Program-made: the position numbers and the translations under genes
Shown here: one piece after another, positions 62,922 to 64,000 of the stretch
Position numbering within the stretch: the stretch's first letter is position 1
How the letters are laid out: every line of letters begins with the position of its first letter
Notes under the pieces: model-generated
Databases searched by the model: none
What the model saw: the letters and a program-made list of their open reading frames with translations, nothing else
Told to the model about the DNA's origin: nothing
Source of the DNA: Opitutaceae bacterium
Lineage (GTDB): Bacteria > Verrucomicrobiota > Verrucomicrobiia > Opitutales > Opitutaceae
Length of the DNA stretch: 64,000 nt
Direction of reading: 5' to 3'
NCBI GenBank assembly: GCA_027482185.1
Contig: JAIXWF010000009.1
Location: 1-64,000, forward strand

Positions 62922-63992
62922 ATGAACCTCATCGAACTCCACATCCTCCAGTCCTTCCCCGTTTCCTGCCTCAACCGCGACGACGTCGGCGCGCCCAAAA
63001 CCGCCGTGTTTGGCGGTGTCAATCGCGCCCGGCTCTCCAGCCAGTCGCTCAAGCGCGCGATCCGCGAATTCTCCGCCGACCTGCTGCCGGCCCGCTTCCA
63101 AGGGGAGCGCACCAAGCTTATCGTCGAGCCTTTGGCCACCGCCCTGCAGAAACACGGCGTCGCCGACGCAGCGGTCGCCCGCGAGCACGCGAAAAACATC
63201 GCCGACAAACTGGCCAAACTCGACGCCAAAGCCGCCGAGGACGACGCCAAGGTCGGCACGCTTACCTTCCTTGCTCCGTCCGAAATCGACGCCATCGCCG
63301 CCGATGTCGCCGCCCTGGTGGCGACCAATCCCAAGACCAAGGACTACGAGAAGAGTCTCGACAAGTCCTGCAAGAAAGCCGGCCTGCTCGACGGCGCCGA
63401 TATCGCGCTCTTCGGCCGCATGGTCGCGAGTCTGCCCTCCCTCACGCTCGAAGGCGCCGCGATGTTCGGCCACGCGCTTTCGACCCACCGCGCGGACAAC
63501 GACCTCGACTTCTATTCCGCCGTCGACGACCGAAAGCCGAAAGACGACGACGCCGGCGCGGGCATGATCGGTACCCTCGAATTCTCCTCGGCCGTCTACT
63601 ATCGCTACACCGCCCTCAACCTCGACCTGCTAGCCGACGCCGCCCACCTCGGAAAGCTTTCGCCCGACGAACGGCGCGCCGTGGTCGATGCATTTATCCG
63701 CGCCACGCTCCAGGCGGTGCCGGGAGCGCGCAAGAATTCGATGAACGCCCATACGTTGCCCGGTTTCGTGCTCGGAACCTACAAAGCCGCGGGCCAGCCG
63801 GTGCAACTGGTGAATGCGTTCGAGGCGCCGGTGCGGGCCAAAGCGGGTCTTCTGGCTGAATCGATCGACGCGCTGAAGTCGCACCACGAGGCGCTCAAGA
63901 AGACCTGGGACATCAAATGCGACACCGAAGTCGCCCTGCCCGACGTCACGTTGGCCGAGTTTGTCGCCGCGCTTACCCGCCATGTCCGCTGA
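62922..63992 (+). CDS. cas7: Cascade backbone subunit Cas7e (CasC)
   Basis: A 356-residue Cas7e. The opening MNLIELHILQSFPVSCLNRD and GAPKTAVFGGVNRARLSSQS followed by LKRAIRE are the diagnostic features of this RAMP subunit, six copies of which coat the crRNA spacer. A later block, RKNSMNAHTLPGFVLG, is also family-typical. The charged insertion around residues 100-160 resembles the variable thumb/helical domain. It begins 41 bp after cas6e. Its stop overlaps the apparent next gene (ATG 63982). Confidence 0.94.
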   Translation: MNLIELHILQSFPVSCLNRDDVGAPKTAVFGGVNRARLSSQSLKRAIREFSADLLPARFQGERTKLIVEPLATALQKHGVADAAVAREHAKNIADKLAKLDAKAAEDDAKVGTLTFLAPSEIDAIAADVAALVATNPKTKDYEKSLDKSCKKAGLLDGADIALFGRMVASLPSLTLEGAAMFGHALSTHRADNDLDFYSAVDDRKPKDDDAGAGMIGTLEFSSAVYYRYTALNLDLLADAAHLGKLSPDERRAVVDAFIRATLQAVPGARKNSMNAHTLPGFVLGTYKAAGQPVQLVNAFEAPVRAKAGLLAESIDALKSHHEALKKTWDIKCDTEVALPDVTLAEFVAALTRHVR

Positions 63993-64000
63993 CGCCCGAC
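63982..64000 (+). CDS. cas5: Probable start of cas5e (partial, runs off the window)
   Basis: ATG 63982 lies inside the cas7 stop region in a different frame and reads MSADAR before the window ends. Gene order, the overlapping-start style of the operon and the absence of a cas5e elsewhere make this the likely cas5e start. Six codons cannot prove it. Confidence 0.4.

Noticed and set aside
1-64000. CRISPR repeat array
   Set aside because: No regularly spaced repeats of 28-37 bp were seen; the array of the type I-E system probably lies beyond the right end.

Overview
The window looks like chromosomal DNA of a high-GC Verrucomicrobiota bacterium, most likely Opitutaceae-like. This is inferred from gene content and not from any marker gene: S1 sulfatases, TonB-dependent receptors (TBDRs), DUF1080 proteins, DUF6797/PVC-type CxxCH dehydrogenases and Tat-exported Gfo/Idh oxidoreductases. 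No rRNA, tRNA or CRISPR array was seen.

Layout. (1) 1-5.7 kb is an accessory stretch: two diverged integron attC-like repeats, a RadC-family protein, a two-gene nucleotidyltransferase pair that may be a toxin-antitoxin module, an RsbQ-like hydrolase coupled to a PAS protein, and a decayed copy of a small-protein gene. (2) 5.7-9.3 kb holds, on the minus strand, an AraC regulator, a PIG-L deacetylase, a ROK-family protein and a truncated nucleotidyltransferase. (3) 9.7-51.1 kb is a large locus for a sulfated, amino-sugar-containing polysaccharide. It has three TBDRs, an ECF sigma factor with its FecR anti-sigma factor, four Cys-type sulfatases, a PL8-like lyase, a heparinase II/III-like lyase, an enolase-superfamily enzyme, glucosamine-6-phosphate deaminase, two Gfo/Idh oxidoreductases, a DUF1080 protein, a GH43-like protein, an MFS and an SSS transporter, and two large exported haem c dehydrogenase-type proteins. 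One of these is a 1438-residue ThuA-SGNH-propeller-HEAT-cytochrome fusion. (4) 51.1-57.4 kb is a second accessory stretch: a thioredoxin-like exported protein, debris of a type I restriction island (HsdM, RhuM, YgjP-like), two tandem paralogous small membrane proteins, a DUF4430-like protein, and an unknown protein divergent from a small putative DNA-binding protein. (5) 57.5-64.0 kb is a type I-E CRISPR-Cas operon in the order cas3-cse1-cse2-cas6e-cas7e, with a probable cas5e start at the right edge.

Working together. The lyases and sulfatases would process the polysaccharide outside the cell or in the periplasm, TBDRs would import oligomers, and SSS/MFS carriers and cytoplasmic enzymes would complete catabolism. 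Reading the intergenic regions revealed nine copies of a bipartite element, (T/G)TGGGGGA - 14 to 16 nt - G(T/C)(G/T)T(C/T)G-like, each oriented toward a gene of this locus. The architecture resembles an ECF sigma promoter. I infer that the encoded sigma factor, with FecR and the STN-domain TBDR, controls the whole 40-kb locus as one regulon. This is the most interesting observation in the window.
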